Assembly: GCF_000063445.1 (NCBI RefSeq)
Contig: NC_009464.1
Location: forward strand, 124,001-188,000
Direction of reading: 5' to 3'
Origin: Methanocella arvoryzae MRE50
GTDB lineage: Archaea; Halobacteriota; Methanocellia; Methanocellales; Methanocellaceae
Length of the DNA stretch: 64,000 nt
Below the pieces are notes generated by a model. It did not search any database. It saw only the letters and a program-made list of their open reading frames with translations, and was not told the origin of the DNA. The position numbers were made by a program, and so were the translations under genes. Position 1 is the first letter of the stretch. Each line of letters starts with the position of its first letter. Shown here piece after piece: positions 35,112 through 43,086 of the stretch.

Positions 35112-35663
35112 ATGAAGCTATGGAAGCTGGCAATCATACTACTGGTCATTACTATTGCCTTACCAGTCACATGCATAGGCGTTGATATGCTGAGCAATCA
35201 GGGGAAAGAAGCCATCGTATTCCTGGAGCATAAAAATAATGTCAGGGGACAGCTAGTGTCCGGGCACTTTCCTGGTAAAACTCTCTCAGGAGAAGAGTAC
35301 ACTTTCGACGCGGAACGGTCTGTCCTCACCTGCAGGCAGAATCCAGGAATAAACGGCTCGCTTAAAGTCCTCGTAGGCACTACCCAGAGCCTGATGCAGG
35401 ACGCCGGGTACGGGATATCCACAAGGTTGCTCGGCGTTCCATCCTATCCTGCAAACGTCGACGGGATCAACATCGACGGCGTACTGGAAGACGGGACTGT
35501 GCTTATCAGGTATAATGGCTCTTCTATACGGCTTTCTCCAGGCCAGCGGTGGGTAAAAGTATATACGGAGAACGTAGAGACCGATGATTACAGGGTTAAG
35601 CTGACGAACACCGAGATCATTAAAAATAATGGGAAAATCCGGCTTGAGCCGGCCATTGTGTGA
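35112..35663 (+). CDS. Hypothetical secreted protein
   Basis: 183 residues with an N-terminal hydrophobic segment (residues 5-23, cleavable or anchoring) followed by a beta-rich domain (IVFLEHKNNVRGQLVSGHFPG..., VLIRYNGSSIRLSPGQRWVKVY). The DGTVLIRYNG and LSPGQ pattern suggests an exported sandwich fold, but I cannot name it. It follows the surface protein at 34354 by 29 bp, with AGGGTTAAG before ATG 35112, so the two are probably made together. Confidence 0.6.
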   Translation: MKLWKLAIILLVITIALPVTCIGVDMLSNQGKEAIVFLEHKNNVRGQLVSGHFPGKTLSGEEYTFDAERSVLTCRQNPGINGSLKVLVGTTQSLMQDAGYGISTRLLGVPSYPANVDGINIDGVLEDGTVLIRYNGSSIRLSPGQRWVKVYTENVETDDYRVKLTNTEIIKNNGKIRLEPAIV

Positions 35664-35674
35664 AAAGAGTAATA

Positions 35675-35971
35675 TCAGCCAAGCACTCTGGCATAGACTG
35701 TCTCGTCCCAGTCATAGATTTCCTGGAGCCTCTTGCACATTTCCTGGGCAAGCTCGTATGCATTCATGTACCGGTATTTTTGTTCGAGGTCGTCGAGGAA
35801 CTCGTGGGTCCACGTGCCCGTCATCTTGAACTCGATCTCGCACATCTTGGCGAGGATCTCCTTTTTAGTCAGGTCCACGCAGCCAGTGGGGTAGCATACT
35901 TCTACCGTTTCATCAAGGTTTTCTATTCCTTTGATTTCGTTGTCAAGCAGGTGCTCATAATCAATTCTCAT
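35675..35971 (-). CDS. Small conserved-type hypothetical protein
   Basis: 98 residues from ATG 35971, which has GGAGAG upstream. The frame is open to 36151, but that part overlaps the conserved end of the upstream gene in another frame. The protein is acidic and helical (EILAKMCEIEFKMTGTW, YELAQEMCKRLQEIY) with three cysteines. It starts 14 bp after the ribose-1,5-bisphosphate isomerase gene, so it is presumably co-expressed with it. No family is recognised. Confidence 0.6.
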   Translation of the reverse strand: MRIDYEHLLDNEIKGIENLDETVEVCYPTGCVDLTKKEILAKMCEIEFKMTGTWTHEFLDDLEQKYRYMNAYELAQEMCKRLQEIYDWDETVYARVLG

Positions 35972-35985
35972 CTCGCTCTCTCCGG

Positions 35986-36924
35986 TTACATGATGTTTTC
36001 GTCTGCTTCCTCTATCTCCCAGCCGAGCTTTTCGGTGATCACCCAGTAGGCCATCTCCGGGGGAATCGCTCCGATCTCGGTGCAGATCAGGTCGATGTAG
36101 CTGTGCGGAGTGATGTCGAACGCCGGATTGGCGATTTTGAGGTTGGGCCACTTTTTCTGCATTTCGGGGCTCAGGACCTCTGACGGGTCTCTTTCCTCGA
36201 TTTCCACCAGCTCGCCAAGCAGAGTTCTCGGGCTGAATTTGTAGGTTTCCGCAGCCACGATGAAAGGCACCCGGGCTTCGTGGGCTGCCAGCGCCAGCTG
36301 AGAGGTTCCTACCTTGTTGATAAGGTTACCGTTGACTGTGATCGCATCTGCGCCGACTACGACGGCGTCGACTTTTTTCATGAAGTACCTGACAGCAGAG
36401 TCGAGGATGAGGGTAGTCGGTATCCCTGCTTTTTGCATGACGTCTACGGTCACGTAGCCCTGCATCCTGGGCCTGGTTTCTGTGGCTATCACGCTGATAT
36501 TTTTCTTCGACTTGAAAGCGGTCTGGATGATCTGGGCTGCGGCAGACGAGTTGCAGTGGGTCATGATCGTGAAATCGTCCTTGATCCGCCTTGCTCCGAT
36601 CTCCCCAATCCTCTTTACCGCATTTTCTGATCCAGTGACGAAGGCGTCCGCGTTGGCTATGATCTGGCTGCGGGCTTCTGCGACCGTGGATGCTTTGTAG
36701 CGCATGACGATGCGCAGTGCGTTGGGAAGCGATACTGCAGTCGGGCGAGTCTGATACAACAGTTTATAAGCCGCCTTCATCTTAGCGTTGAACTCGTCAA
36801 GGCTGTCGGTATCTATAGACTTAGCTTCGTCTTTCAAGGCAAGGGCTGCAGCTCTGGCGATCCTTCCTGCCCCTCTAATCTCCATATTTTTAATCTTCTC
36901 TGCGGTTTCGTGTAGTATTGTCAT
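35986..36924 (-). CDS. Ribose 1,5-bisphosphate isomerase
   Basis: Converts ribose 1,5-bisphosphate to ribulose 1,5-bisphosphate in the archaeal AMP pathway, feeding type III RuBisCO. The 312-residue protein belongs to the eIF2B-like/MTNA superfamily. TRPRMQGY, the catalytic-Cys segment MTHCNSSAAA and the Asp in VVGADAITVNGNLINKVGTSQLAL are typical of the R15P isomerase branch. ATG 36924 (MTILHETAEKI) is preferred over the frame start at 36963. RuBisCO and AMP phosphorylase genes are not in the window. Confidence 0.85.
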   Translation of the reverse strand: MTILHETAEKIKNMEIRGAGRIARAAALALKDEAKSIDTDSLDEFNAKMKAAYKLLYQTRPTAVSLPNALRIVMRYKASTVAEARSQIIANADAFVTGSENAVKRIGEIGARRIKDDFTIMTHCNSSAAAQIIQTAFKSKKNISVIATETRPRMQGYVTVDVMQKAGIPTTLILDSAVRYFMKKVDAVVVGADAITVNGNLINKVGTSQLALAAHEARVPFIVAAETYKFSPRTLLGELVEIEERDPSEVLSPEMQKKWPNLKIANPAFDITPHSYIDLICTEIGAIPPEMAYWVITEKLGWEIEEADENIM

Positions 36925-37106
36925 CTTTGAACGCCCTCGCTGAATGACGATGTCAGTATGCAATATTATTATGGATATGGATTGTTATAGCCTTTTGCAT
37001 AAACTGGGCTGTCATCACGTTATTTCTATAGCTATATTTTACTTTCAAATTTATAAGAAAAGATTGATTATTACTCCTGTAATTGATTGTTTTAAAAATA
37101 GTTGCA

Positions 37107-38642
37107 ATGGGGATACTGTTGAAAGAGAAAGTCCTTGTCGTGGAAGATGAAGCAATCGTTCAGCTCGATATTAAGAACCGGCTGATAAATCTTGGCTACG
37201 ACATTGTCGGAACTATAGCATACGGAGAAGAGGCTGTCAAAAAGGTCAGTACGGACAGCCCTGATATCGTACTCATGGATATCGGTCTCAAGGGTAAGAT
37301 CGATGGCATCGAGGCGGCAAAACAGATCAAGGCGATCCATAACATACCGATTATCTACATGACGGCAAACTCGGACTATACTACGTTGCAGAAGTCCAAG
37401 ATTACAGGCCCGTTCGGCTATATCCTCAAGCCTTTCGACGAGCGTGAAATGCGCACCACCATCGAAATGGCCCTGTATAAACATAAGATGGACGCAGAGC
37501 TTAATGAGGCCAGGCATCTGCTTGAAACCACCTTAAACAGCATCAGCGATGCAGTCGTCTCTACAAACTCAGACCTCCTCATCACCTACATCAACCCTGC
37601 GGTAGAAACTATGACTGGCTGGACAGCAGCAGAAGCCGCGGGAAAGAACATCCATGAGGTCATCCATGTTCTTGACTCAGAAACAGGCAGAGAGGTGGAA
37701 TGCCCGGCAGCTGAAGTCCTGGAAACTGGAACTACCTGCACGTCTAAAGGGATGATGACTCTGGTCGGGAGGAACGGTAACCGGTGTCCCGTAGACTGTA
37801 CCTTATCCCCTATTTTCGGAGAACACGGGAAGATCGATGGTGTAGTATTTGTCTTCCGGGACGTCAGCGAGAAGCTCGAAGCAATTGAAGCATACAAGGT
37901 CAGCGAAATGCGGCTTGCCAGAGCTCTCAGCCTTGCTCATATGGGTAACTGGGACTGGGACATCGTAAAAGGCACTATATGGCTCTCTGATGAGTCGAAA
38001 AACATCTTTGGCATAGAGTCAGATAATTCTGTATTTAGTTTTGATTTGATCAAGTCGATGATATTACCCGAAGATCAGGCTCTCCTGATGGAAAAAATAA
38101 ACCTGGCTCCACCAGAGCTTCTATCGACCACTTTCGACTTCAGAATACGCCGTCCGGACGGTGAATTACGCTATCTCCGGGACGAGGCTGAGTTCATCAG
38201 GGATGCCAGTGGTGCAATTATAAGGATGCTCGGCACAACCCAGGACGTGACTTCCCGGGTGCTTGTTGAACAGGCGTTGAGGGAAAGCGAGGAAAAGTTT
38301 TCCCTGGCGTTCCAATACAATCCACTGCCGATGAGCATCTCCACTCTCGAAGATGGTATGATTATCGATGTCAACCGACGCTTCACAGACTTATTCGGTT
38401 TCTCGAGGGAAGAGACGATCGGAAAGACTTCTTTAGAGCTCGGCATTATTACGCCTGAGGACCGGAGCCGGTTAATCGAGCAGGTTATTAAGACTGGCAG
38501 GATTATCACTTCAGCGATCCATTTCCGCGCTAAAGATGGCTCCACAAGGTCTGGCACGACTTCGTATGACGTCATCACGATCAACGGGCGAAAGCACCTG
38601 CTGGGGGTCTTTACAGAGAGTCAACCTGTAAAAGTACATTAA
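37107..38642 (+). CDS. Response regulator with REC and three PAS domains, no output domain
   Basis: 511 residues: a receiver domain (about 7-125; acidic pair VVEDEA, phospho-Asp in VLMDIGLKG, Lys in LKPFDE), then three PAS domains at roughly 135-265, 275-395 and 400-505. No histidine kinase, GGDEF or DNA-binding domain follows. The protein would sense by PAS and signal by protein contact. ATG 37107 has no ribosome site; an alternative TTG 37119 has GGGG six bases upstream. No partner kinase is adjacent. Confidence 0.85.
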   Translation: MGILLKEKVLVVEDEAIVQLDIKNRLINLGYDIVGTIAYGEEAVKKVSTDSPDIVLMDIGLKGKIDGIEAAKQIKAIHNIPIIYMTANSDYTTLQKSKITGPFGYILKPFDEREMRTTIEMALYKHKMDAELNEARHLLETTLNSISDAVVSTNSDLLITYINPAVETMTGWTAAEAAGKNIHEVIHVLDSETGREVECPAAEVLETGTTCTSKGMMTLVGRNGNRCPVDCTLSPIFGEHGKIDGVVFVFRDVSEKLEAIEAYKVSEMRLARALSLAHMGNWDWDIVKGTIWLSDESKNIFGIESDNSVFSFDLIKSMILPEDQALLMEKINLAPPELLSTTFDFRIRRPDGELRYLRDEAEFIRDASGAIIRMLGTTQDVTSRVLVEQALRESEEKFSLAFQYNPLPMSISTLEDGMIIDVNRRFTDLFGFSREETIGKTSLELGIITPEDRSRLIEQVIKTGRIITSAIHFRAKDGSTRSGTTSYDVITINGRKHLLGVFTESQPVKVH

Positions 38643-38757
38643 TTAGATTGCTGATCTGTACAGTTTATCTAAACTGCACAAACGCAGGGGTACCAGCACC
38701 GACCAAAAAGTACATTTTAAAATATGGCCATTTTTTTGCATTATCTGGTGTTTTCAC

Positions 38758-39888
38758 ATGACCGATCTCTTTGATCTTAACGTCGGCTACGTCAGGTTTA
38801 AAAACCCTGTAGCCGTTGCATCTATGGCAGGCATCACCGGCGGCGACTTTTTCGAGAGCTGCAAGGATGCAGGCTTATATGTTATGGGGGGCTACAGCCT
38901 TGATGCTGCCACTATGGCCGCATCTCGCGAGATTGCAGAAAGGGGCAGAAAAGAGTTTATCACGGACAGGCCGCTCGAACTGATCGAGGGCGACCTTAAA
39001 AAGGTCTCCGGAAAAGGCGTTGCCATAGGGATCAACGTAAGGGCTGCCAGCCTAGAGCCTCTAATCGCCGCAGCGAAACTGGCAAAAAAATATGGGGCGA
39101 TACTGGAGCTGAACGCTCATTGCAGGCAGGAAGAGATGGCTGCGATAGGCGTAGGCGAAGTCATGCTCAAAGACCGCATCGGACTTTCAAAGACGATTGT
39201 GGAACTAAAAAAGACTGGCGTAGTGCTGTCGCTGAAGATGAGGGCAGGTATTGTCGACGAAGTGCCTCTTCTCCGCCTGCTCGAGAAAGCCGGACTGGAC
39301 ATCGTCCACATCGACACGATGGGCACCCGGGGGCCGAACGTAAACGTCCTTAAGAAGCTACGGGACGGCACCGGGCTCTTCATCATCGGCAATAACTCGA
39401 TAAATGGCTACGAGTCAGCACAGGCTGCCTACTCTGCCGGCTGTGACATGATCTCGCTGGCCAGGCCGGTGCTGGAAAACCCTAAGATCATCAAGAGCCT
39501 GGTTACATATACTGAAGACCAGCAGCGCATGTCGGGCTGGTATAACGCGCCCTCCCACATCTGTCGCGGAGGGGATCTCAGGGGTCTGGCCTGGTGTTGT
39601 CCTCCTGTCAAGGACTGCGCGATCCACATGGCTCTACGGAGGGCTAACATGTCCCCGGATACATTCGCGAGGATCAAGATGGGTTTCGGCAAGGCCACTA
39701 AACTGGGGGACGGCAGCATGACGTGCTTCGGAAGCATGGTGTGGTGCTGTAAGTTCAACAAGCACTGCTACCTCAGGGACGGCTCCATGGAGGAGAAAGC
39801 GCTGGGTATGAAAGAGTACGTCGAGCTAAAGAAAAAGCTGGCCGACGAGATCATGAAAAACATCGACAAAGACCGGGTCGTCACGTAA
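38758..39888 (+). CDS. Methanogenesis marker protein 9
   Basis: 376 residues. The first two thirds are a TIM barrel like dihydroorotate dehydrogenase or dihydrouridine synthase (AGITGG..., GINVRA, ELNAHCRQ, HIDTMGTRGPN, GNNSINGYESA). The C-terminal part carries the Cys-rich signature of the family (ICRGGDLRGLAWCCPPVKDC and MTCFGSMVWCCKFNKHC), suggesting an iron-sulfur cluster. Marker 9 is found across methanogens but its reaction is not known. It heads a tight three-gene unit with the CitG-like and DUF447 genes. Confidence 0.85.
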   Translation: MTDLFDLNVGYVRFKNPVAVASMAGITGGDFFESCKDAGLYVMGGYSLDAATMAASREIAERGRKEFITDRPLELIEGDLKKVSGKGVAIGINVRAASLEPLIAAAKLAKKYGAILELNAHCRQEEMAAIGVGEVMLKDRIGLSKTIVELKKTGVVLSLKMRAGIVDEVPLLRLLEKAGLDIVHIDTMGTRGPNVNVLKKLRDGTGLFIIGNNSINGYESAQAAYSAGCDMISLARPVLENPKIIKSLVTYTEDQQRMSGWYNAPSHICRGGDLRGLAWCCPPVKDCAIHMALRRANMSPDTFARIKMGFGKATKLGDGSMTCFGSMVWCCKFNKHCYLRDGSMEEKALGMKEYVELKKKLADEIMKNIDKDRVVT

Positions 39889-39889
39889 C

Positions 39890-40738
39890 ATGGAGCGCCT
39901 GCTGACACCTTCCTACATAGCCCGTTGTGCGGTCCTTGCCATGGCTCTCGAGGTCTCGGGAACCCCCAAGCCCGGCAACATCGACCGTGACCACGATTAT
40001 GCTGATACGAAGTACGAAGACTTCATAGCTGCGGCAATCGGCGTATATCCCGTGATGGAACGAGCCGTCCGGAGCGACGGTATCGGACAGCTCATCCTCG
40101 ACGCCTGCGAAGAAAGCACCTCCTGGCAGCAGGGCGGCAACACACATTTCGGGGCATACATACTACTGTTTCCCCTGATCAAGGCTGCGACGTCCAACTT
40201 CCACGACCTGCAGAATACAGCGATTAACATTGTCAGAGAGACCACGGTCGAAGATGCCGTCCAGTTCTACCGGGCGTTCGGCAAAGTGCAGGTTAAGATG
40301 AAAGGCTCTGAGGAGCTTGATGTCGCAGACGAGAAATCACTGGACGAGATCAGGCAGCGGGAGCTAACCTTGTTCGGTATCATGGACATGTCTTCAAAGA
40401 AAGACATGGTGGCAAGAGAGTGGACTAATGGGTTTTCCCGGTCCTTCAAGGCTGCAGAGCTTATCTACGAGCGCCGCCTGACTGGCACGCTCAACGATGC
40501 AATCGTCCTCACTTATCTCGATTTGCTGGCTGACGAACCTGACACATTCATCGCGAAGAAGTACGACTTAGAGAAAGCGGTCTATGTGCAGGGCCTGGCA
40601 ATAGACGTGCAAGAGCGCAGGATGACGCTGACGGAGCTTTCGAACCGGCTGTACCGCGAGAAGATCAACCCTGGCTCCACTGCCGACATCATTATCGCAG
40701 GCATCTTTATCGCGCTGCTCAGGGGCATGAAGGTGTAA
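39890..40738 (+). CDS. CitG/MdcB-like triphosphoribosyl-dephospho-CoA synthase homolog
   Basis: 282 residues. The motif EVSGTPKPGNIDRDHDY near residue 22 and the GGNTHFGAYILLFPL segment near 82 are typical of the CitG family, which in bacteria makes a prosthetic group from ATP and dephospho-CoA. Methanogens have no citrate lyase, so the archaeal branch must do something else. Nucleotide transfer in cofactor assembly is a fair inference. It begins 1 bp after the marker 9 stop and is followed 4 bp later by DUF447. Confidence 0.8.
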   Translation: MERLLTPSYIARCAVLAMALEVSGTPKPGNIDRDHDYADTKYEDFIAAAIGVYPVMERAVRSDGIGQLILDACEESTSWQQGGNTHFGAYILLFPLIKAATSNFHDLQNTAINIVRETTVEDAVQFYRAFGKVQVKMKGSEELDVADEKSLDEIRQRELTLFGIMDMSSKKDMVAREWTNGFSRSFKAAELIYERRLTGTLNDAIVLTYLDLLADEPDTFIAKKYDLEKAVYVQGLAIDVQERRMTLTELSNRLYREKINPGSTADIIIAGIFIALLRGMKV

Positions 40739-40742
40739 AAGA

Positions 40743-41309
40743 ATGACTGACGGGATGACTGACGAGATCTTCGAGGAAGGCATTACGGAGACCATTGTGA
40801 CTACTCTGTCGGCTGCCGGAGTACCGAATGCCGCGCCTATGGGTGTAATAAAGCGGGGGGAGAGCCTTTTCATCAGAATGTACCCTGGCTCCCGCACTTA
40901 TGCAAACGTAAAAGAAACCGGGCACCTCGTAGCCAACATTGTAACCGATCCAGTGCTCTTCGTCACTACCGCGTTCGAGGATCTGGAGAACAGCTATTAT
41001 CTTCCGCAGCAGGATATGCCGCCGGTCATTAAAGATGCCTATGCCTGGGCCTATTTCAAAGCTGATGTGCAGGGGACTGTTAAGCTGTCTACTGTGTGCT
41101 CGAAAATATTGAAAACCAGGGTACCCAGGTTCAGCCGGGGATTTGCATCAGTGATCGATGCGACGATTACCGGCACCAGATTAAGTATTCTAGGCCAGCC
41201 CGGAAAAAGCCGGATACTGGACGACGATATCCTTGTCAGGAAATGCGGCACCCCGAGAGATATCGAGGCCATGGACCGGCTGAAAAAGCTACTTGGGCTA
41301 TCTGCCTAA
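40743..41309 (+). CDS. DUF447 flavin-binding-like protein
   Basis: 188 residues. The N-terminus (EGITETIVTTLSAAGVPNAAPMGV) and GSRTYANVKETGHLVANIV belong to the DUF447 family, a split-barrel fold related to flavin reductases and pyridoxamine oxidases. The family is mostly limited to methanogens and to bacteria with tetrahydromethanopterin-linked C1 metabolism, as I recall. Its place directly after a CitG-like gene repeats an arrangement seen in such organisms. It is likely tied to methanogen cofactor biosynthesis; the reaction is unknown. Confidence 0.8.
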   Translation: MTDGMTDEIFEEGITETIVTTLSAAGVPNAAPMGVIKRGESLFIRMYPGSRTYANVKETGHLVANIVTDPVLFVTTAFEDLENSYYLPQQDMPPVIKDAYAWAYFKADVQGTVKLSTVCSKILKTRVPRFSRGFASVIDATITGTRLSILGQPGKSRILDDDILVRKCGTPRDIEAMDRLKKLLGLSA

Positions 41310-41536
41310 CGTTTTTTATATCTGGCGAGGATTTGCACCACACCAGCCAGCACTCCCAGAATGAAGCCCAGGCCTGTGAATAGCAGCCTGGTCTCTCCTT
41401 TTATGTCTAAGCCGGTCAGCATCTCGATGCCGCCTATCAGAGCACTGTTGAAGTGGGGGAACAACTCTATGACCCATCCGGCTATGTATCCAACAATAGC
41501 ACCGAATATTGCGCTCAGTATCGCTCCCATCACCAT
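41306..41536 (-). CDS. Small two-helix membrane protein
   Basis: 76 residues with hydrophobic helices at about 4-23 and 51-68 and a basic terminal RYKKR. The Gly-rich first helix (AIFGAIVGYIAGWV) may permit tight packing. It overlaps the DUF447 stop by 4 bp tail-to-tail and lies 53 bp after the HTH regulator on the same strand. Function unknown. Confidence 0.55.
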   Translation of the reverse strand: MVMGAILSAIFGAIVGYIAGWVIELFPHFNSALIGGIEMLTGLDIKGETRLLFTGLGFILGVLAGVVQILARYKKR

Positions 41537-41589
41537 GTCAATTCCCTCATATCTTGAGTATTAGTTAAGAAAATATGTAGTTTTTCTGC

Positions 41590-41973
41590 TTATTTCAGCT
41601 TGCTCTTGATCTTCTTGATCTTTTCGATATACTGGGAAGTCTCCTTGCGTTTTCTCTCTTCCAGGATCGCAAGTACGTGATCCATCGAGCCGGACAGCCG
41701 GTAGTGCATGATCTCTCTTTCGGCATCCTTCTCGGCCTTTTTAGAGCCAGTCACTATCTTATCTTCCCTCAGTTTTTTAAGAATGATGCTCACTGTCGAA
41801 GACTTGATTCCAGTGATAATCTCAATCTGCCTGCTAGTACACTCCTGGTGAAGTGCAAGACAGATGATGATTTTTGCCATAGATCGGCCGAGGCCGAAAT
41901 TTTCCAGCACCCGGACGTACTCATCATCTTTCTCATCAAGTACAATAATTTCTGCTTCTCTCATTTTTTTCAA
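41590..41973 (-). CDS. Winged-helix transcriptional regulator
   Basis: 127 residues. Residues 25-95 form a winged helix (GRSMAKIIICLALHQECTSRQIEIITGIKSSTVSIILKKL..., wing near ILEERKRK) of the MarR/TrmB-like type common in archaea. The C-terminal 30 residues are a Lys/Glu-rich coiled coil, likely for dimerisation. An AT-rich region upstream (about 41990-42120) may contain its promoter. The target genes are unknown; the small membrane protein downstream and the DUF116 gene upstream are candidates. Confidence 0.8.
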   Translation of the reverse strand: MKKMREAEIIVLDEKDDEYVRVLENFGLGRSMAKIIICLALHQECTSRQIEIITGIKSSTVSIILKKLREDKIVTGSKKAEKDAEREIMHYRLSGSMDHVLAILEERKRKETSQYIEKIKKIKSKLK

Positions 41974-42179
41974 CCTTGAGCCGAACTTGAAGGATAGTCA
42001 TTTTTGTAACTATTATGAGGTCAGTCAGGTAGTGTAACCTGAGGGACCGTATAATACGTTTTACAAAGGACTACAAATGTTACGTTCTTTAAATCACTAC
42101 TCGCATATATTTTTTTGCTTTTGCTTTCATATCTAAAGCATGCTATTAAAAATTGTAGTACAGTTTGCCAGTTTTATTT

Positions 42180-42929
42180 TCACCGGGATGGAATAGATAC
42201 CTCTGCCAGGGCATCCTTAAAGCCTGTTGTTTCAGGCTGCTGTTCCCTCTGATCAACCGGTGAGTCGCTGAGGTTCATGATCTCGTACAGCTTTTGCCAG
42301 TCCAGCGTCGTCGAGACGCAGCCAGCCCTGTCCATAATGACGCCCATCGCCGGTATCTTGCTCCGGTGCATCATGTCCAGCCCTTCCCGGACTTCGCAAA
42401 GGCAGCCTACGCCAATGATGGCTTCGGGCTGGTACTGCCTGATCATGCGGATGATAAAGCTCGAGCCGGGGACGATGAAAAATTTATAGCCCAGCTTCGT
42501 AGCCTCTTTTCTGGCGCTGGCAATGCCGCAGGCACCGCAATCCTTGCACATGATGCCTTCGGGGGAAAGTGCCGCAGGACAGCGGACAGACCGCAGGCAC
42601 TGGGGGACAAAGATTGCTCTTTTACTGAAGGGTGTTTTCCTGAACGAAGGGCAAATCGCCCTGTTTTTCATGCGGATGCCGATCCTGTCGATCCTGCTTT
42701 CTCCAACTCCGAAAGCGCGAAAGATCGTCTTGACGGGGCTGTCGAAGAACATCAGCCCGGAGATCATAAGGTTGGGGAAGAGCACGTTTCCGGTTTTAAA
42801 CGAATATGCGAGAAGAAGTGCGACAATACCTGTAATGACCATAGATACCAGTATTACCAGTATCACCGCCGAGCCTAAGATCAGGGCAAGGTAGTATAAT
42901 AACCCCAATAATGTTTCCATAACACCCAT
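42180..42929 (-). CDS. DUF116 family membrane-anchored cysteine-rich protein
   Basis: 249 residues. Two hydrophobic helices (about 8-45) precede a cytoplasmic domain with the Cys pattern CLRSVRCPA, CKDCGACG and GVGCLCEV, which is typical of DUF116 and could hold an iron-sulfur cluster. The family is conserved in methanogens and some anaerobic bacteria, without known function. It stands alone, divergent from iorA. The last 25 residues are Pro/Gln-rich and probably disordered. Confidence 0.8.
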   Translation of the reverse strand: MGVMETLLGLLYYLALILGSAVILVILVSMVITGIVALLLAYSFKTGNVLFPNLMISGLMFFDSPVKTIFRAFGVGESRIDRIGIRMKNRAICPSFRKTPFSKRAIFVPQCLRSVRCPAALSPEGIMCKDCGACGIASARKEATKLGYKFFIVPGSSFIIRMIRQYQPEAIIGVGCLCEVREGLDMMHRSKIPAMGVIMDRAGCVSTTLDWQKLYEIMNLSDSPVDQREQQPETTGFKDALAEVSIPSR

Positions 42930-43086
42930 ATTTTACGATTAAGTAGTCACAGGTTATATAAAGCTTCCTGACTGACCAGCCCCGGGAAGATTCAACATCT
43001 GCATATTCTGCCGTCGCGGAGCTATTGAAGAAGCAGATTTCTGCTAGCTTTTTATAGTTTAGAGTCTTGTAGAAAATTGAGGTACG

